From Vicia villosa (taxonomy: Eukaryota; Streptophyta; Magnoliopsida; Fabales; Fabaceae), in assembly GCF_029867415.1 (NCBI RefSeq), contig NC_081182.1, forward strand, positions 13,762,497 through 13,826,496: DNA of 64,000 nt, read 5' to 3'. Both the position numbers and the translations under genes were made by a program. The notes below the pieces were generated by a model. It was not told the origin of the DNA. It did not search any database and worked only from the letters and a program-made list of their open reading frames with translations. Shown here in pieces: positions 61,630 to 64,000 of this stretch; position 1 is the first letter of the stretch, and every line of letters begins with the position of its first letter.

Positions 61630-62600
61630 TGTTGTTTCACAAGAGTCACGACTATAATGGCAACAACTATATCTAGCTGAAGGATGAAATTAGGGGTTAA
61701 TCAAGAAAAGACAGTTGTCTGAGTATACTAAGAACAATAAGAGGGGTCGAGAAAACTCTTCAAAGAGAAAACAATCCCTCAAGAAAATTGTTGAAGTCGG
61801 GACCTAGGGCAAAGACAAAGATGTGAGCAGCGGGGAAGATGAAGGGCACAAGAGGAAGTGCTAGTACATTACTTCAATTACAGGAGGCGCTCCGAGAGCA
61901 AGCAACTTTTCAAAGAGAAAGATAAGCAGAAAACTCACTAAGTTGATGGTAGTCAGTGAGAAGGATGAAAGGACTTCAATCGCGAACCCAAAATGGTCAA
62001 TCCTTGAATTCCAAGATAGCGAGAAAATTGGGGATCCCGAATAAAGATTTTCCTTTGGTAATAACGACCATTATTGCATACTTTGACGTCCCAAGAGTTA
62101 TATTTTATGGCGTAAGCTCTTGTGAATCATGTAATTGGATCTCTTCGAGAAAATGGGATTGAAAAAGGAAAAGTTGAGACCCTATGAAGGGTCCAACCAA
62201 TAATCTTTTAACGACACGATAATCCGTCATTGGGGATACATCAAGTTGATGATCACCTTAGGAAGGAAGGGACACTAAGACTATTAATTCTCAATTCTTG
62301 GTAGTCCCATTGCAGGAGTGTTTATAATTACATCCTGAACACACCCTTCAGAACAATGTTGGACGCAGTGACTTCCCCTGTCAACTTTAAGTTGAAGTAC
62401 CACAATGTGAATGACAAGTCAATGATGATAAGCTTCGGCCTTTATGAAGCAAAAAGAATTAAAAGACCCTTCGACAGAACCAGAAGGAAGGCAAGGGTAA
62501 AACTATGATAGTCAATGTGACCTCCTTGATTGAGAAGCTCAAAGACATGATCGTTTCGATCAAGTAGACATAAGTGGTTGATTCAAACAAAGTCAAGAAC
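61630..62600 (+). pseudogene. Ty3/gypsy nucleocapsid-protease relic, copy 2
   Basis: Parallel to 59700-60450. Protease-like text (VITTIIAYFDVPRVIFYGVSSCES) is at 61956-62162, then GRDTKT.NSQFLVVPL and later VTSLIEKLKDM near 62520. It retains about 150 bp of pol-proximal sequence that copy 1 has lost. Non-functional. Confidence 0.55.
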
Positions 62601-63220
62601 ATTAATGCAATAAGCAGTGTCGCAACACTTGATTATTTTAATTTCAAATCCCTTTGTAAAAATAAAATAAACATAATGTATTATAATAATCATTTGATTA
62701 AAGAAAGAAGGAATTCTCACTAAGGTGTGACAAAATTAACATAATGATGCAGTACATCTAAATATTTCTACACCATAGAGTCCTATATCATATTATTTAA
62801 AACATGTTATATTGTTATTTATTTTTAGTTAGCTTTTGAAGAAAAGAACAAAAAATGTTAGATTTTGAAACGAGTGAACTAATATATTGAGCAAGTAAAG
62901 TAGATGTAAAAAAACTGTAATTAAATAGAATTATTTATATTAAACTAATAATAAAAGTTAGAATTTTTCTTTCTAATTTTATCATTACATTTTATGATTA
63001 TTTAATTAAATATAAATTTAAATAGTTTAGTGAACAAAACTATTTAAAATTCGTACATTTTAGTTGATGAATCTTGTTTTTTTCCTTGGTGATTGGAATT
63101 TTTTTTTATTTATTGTCTGCACTTCTTCCAACCATAACCAACTTAGCCTTGTTGTCGCAAATGTACTGAACTCACTCCAAAACAAATTTTGCTGACCCTA
63201 TGTTTTTGAAGTTTAATGAA
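61630..63220 (+). repeat. segmental direct duplication, copy 2
   Basis: Second copy of the 59700-61020 unit; the offset between copies is about 1.95-2.2 kb because of indels. Confidence 0.65.
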
Positions 63221-64000
63221 CACAAATTTTTGGAGAAATTAAGTTGCCACCCTCTAAATTATACTTAACACCCCCAAAATAAGTAAGTGTTTAATTTTTA
63301 TTACACTGTTTTAATTCTAGACCATATAAATGATGGTGCATTCTAAACCACACAAATGTATCGGTGCAATCAGGACCCTCTAAAAGTAGCTGCAAAATCT
63401 CAACCGTTTAAAAAACCGAAAATTACAACATATCGAAAATTTAGTTAATTTCAAATTTTCAGTATACCGGACATTTCAAATTAACTAAATCTCCGGTATG
63501 TTGTATCAGAAATTTCAAATTAACTGAATTTTCGATATTTTGTACCGGAAATTTTAAGGTGCATACCAAAAAATTTACTTGAGAAATTCTTTGTTTCTCA
63601 CAATTTTTTTCAACAAGAATAAAATTGGATTAAATAAAAATAGAGGATGGCAAATGTAAAATAGGAGATGGCAAGTAGATTTCTCAAACTTTTGGTGTAA
63701 AGAGATTTTACACAGCCATTTAATAAGAAAGAAAACACTAATCTATTAAATCACTTAAATCATTTTAAATTATTAGTATAATTTGACAAGATGGATGTTA
63801 TCAACTTAATATAAATTTAAGATTATCATGAAAATTCTAACCTCATGTCATTTTGGTATTAAAAATTTAAAATATCATTTAATTTTAAAGCTATTTCAAA
63901 TAATATTTTATAAAAATAATTTTTGAAATAATTTAAAAAAAAAAATCTAATTTTGACTATGTTTTGATATTTAATTATATATATTTATGTTATACAATTT
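63221..64000. other. A/T-rich end of window with an imperfect hairpin
   Basis: ATATCGAAAATTTAGTTAAT near 63431 is mirrored by ATTAACTGAATTTTCGATAT near 63518. Inside them, GTATACCGGACATTT and TAAATCTCCGGTATG form a second inverted pair. It could be a degenerate MITE. No gene. Confidence 0.4.

Overview
This is plant nuclear DNA, most likely from a galegoid legume (Fabeae, Trifolieae or a relative). The evidence is the high A+T content, a BURP gene, a DUF2775 tandem-repeat gene (a family best known from legumes), long gypsy LTRs of Ogre/Tat type, and many nested class I and class II transposons. I name no species. I read three intact-looking host genes in 64 kb; almost everything else is transposon sequence of different ages.

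Layout. 0-1.4 kb: a MITE, then a two-exon BURP-domain gene (+). 2.5-6.2 kb: an old direct repeat, one copy split by a MULE-type element (9-bp target duplication) carrying a LINE reverse-transcriptase fragment, the other by a MITE. 6.2-12.2 kb: decayed LINE pieces, a truncated gypsy LTR and a MULE end. 13.0-22.5 kb: one 9.5-kb hAT element with a perfect 8-bp target duplication. It holds a minus-strand transposase broken by a single stop codon, a 39-bp minisatellite and an inserted MULE MITE. 22.5-23.7 kb: a 5'-truncated LINE with a poly(A) tail.

23.9-27.6 kb: a four-exon cytochrome b561 gene (-). 28.4-38 kb: gypsy gag relic, then a Ty1/copia pol relic split by two solo LTRs, each with a perfect 5-bp duplication. 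39-41.3 kb: a CACTA-type relic with a degenerate transposon protein. 42.5-46.6 kb: a third solo LTR containing a small hAT element. 46.9-51.4 kb: a LINE tail and a 1.6-kb tandem duplication with CACTA-like repeats. 52.1-54.8 kb: the DUF2775 repeat-protein gene (-), with a double G-box palindrome next to its TATA box. 55.8-64 kb: an internally deleted copia element, a LINE relic, and two gypsy gag-protease relics in a segmental duplication.

How the genes may work together: the BURP and DUF2775 products both have signal peptides. BURP proteins of some plants are copper-dependent peptide cyclases that crosslink aromatic residues in repeat-bearing precursors, and the DUF2775 protein carries 13 near-identical 26-residue units, 11 of them with a tyrosine at the same place. 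The b561 protein is a predicted membrane ascorbate-dependent metal reductase. A peptide-modifying cassette is therefore a testable idea, but it is inference. Coordinates of decayed transposons are approximate unless I name a target-site duplication.
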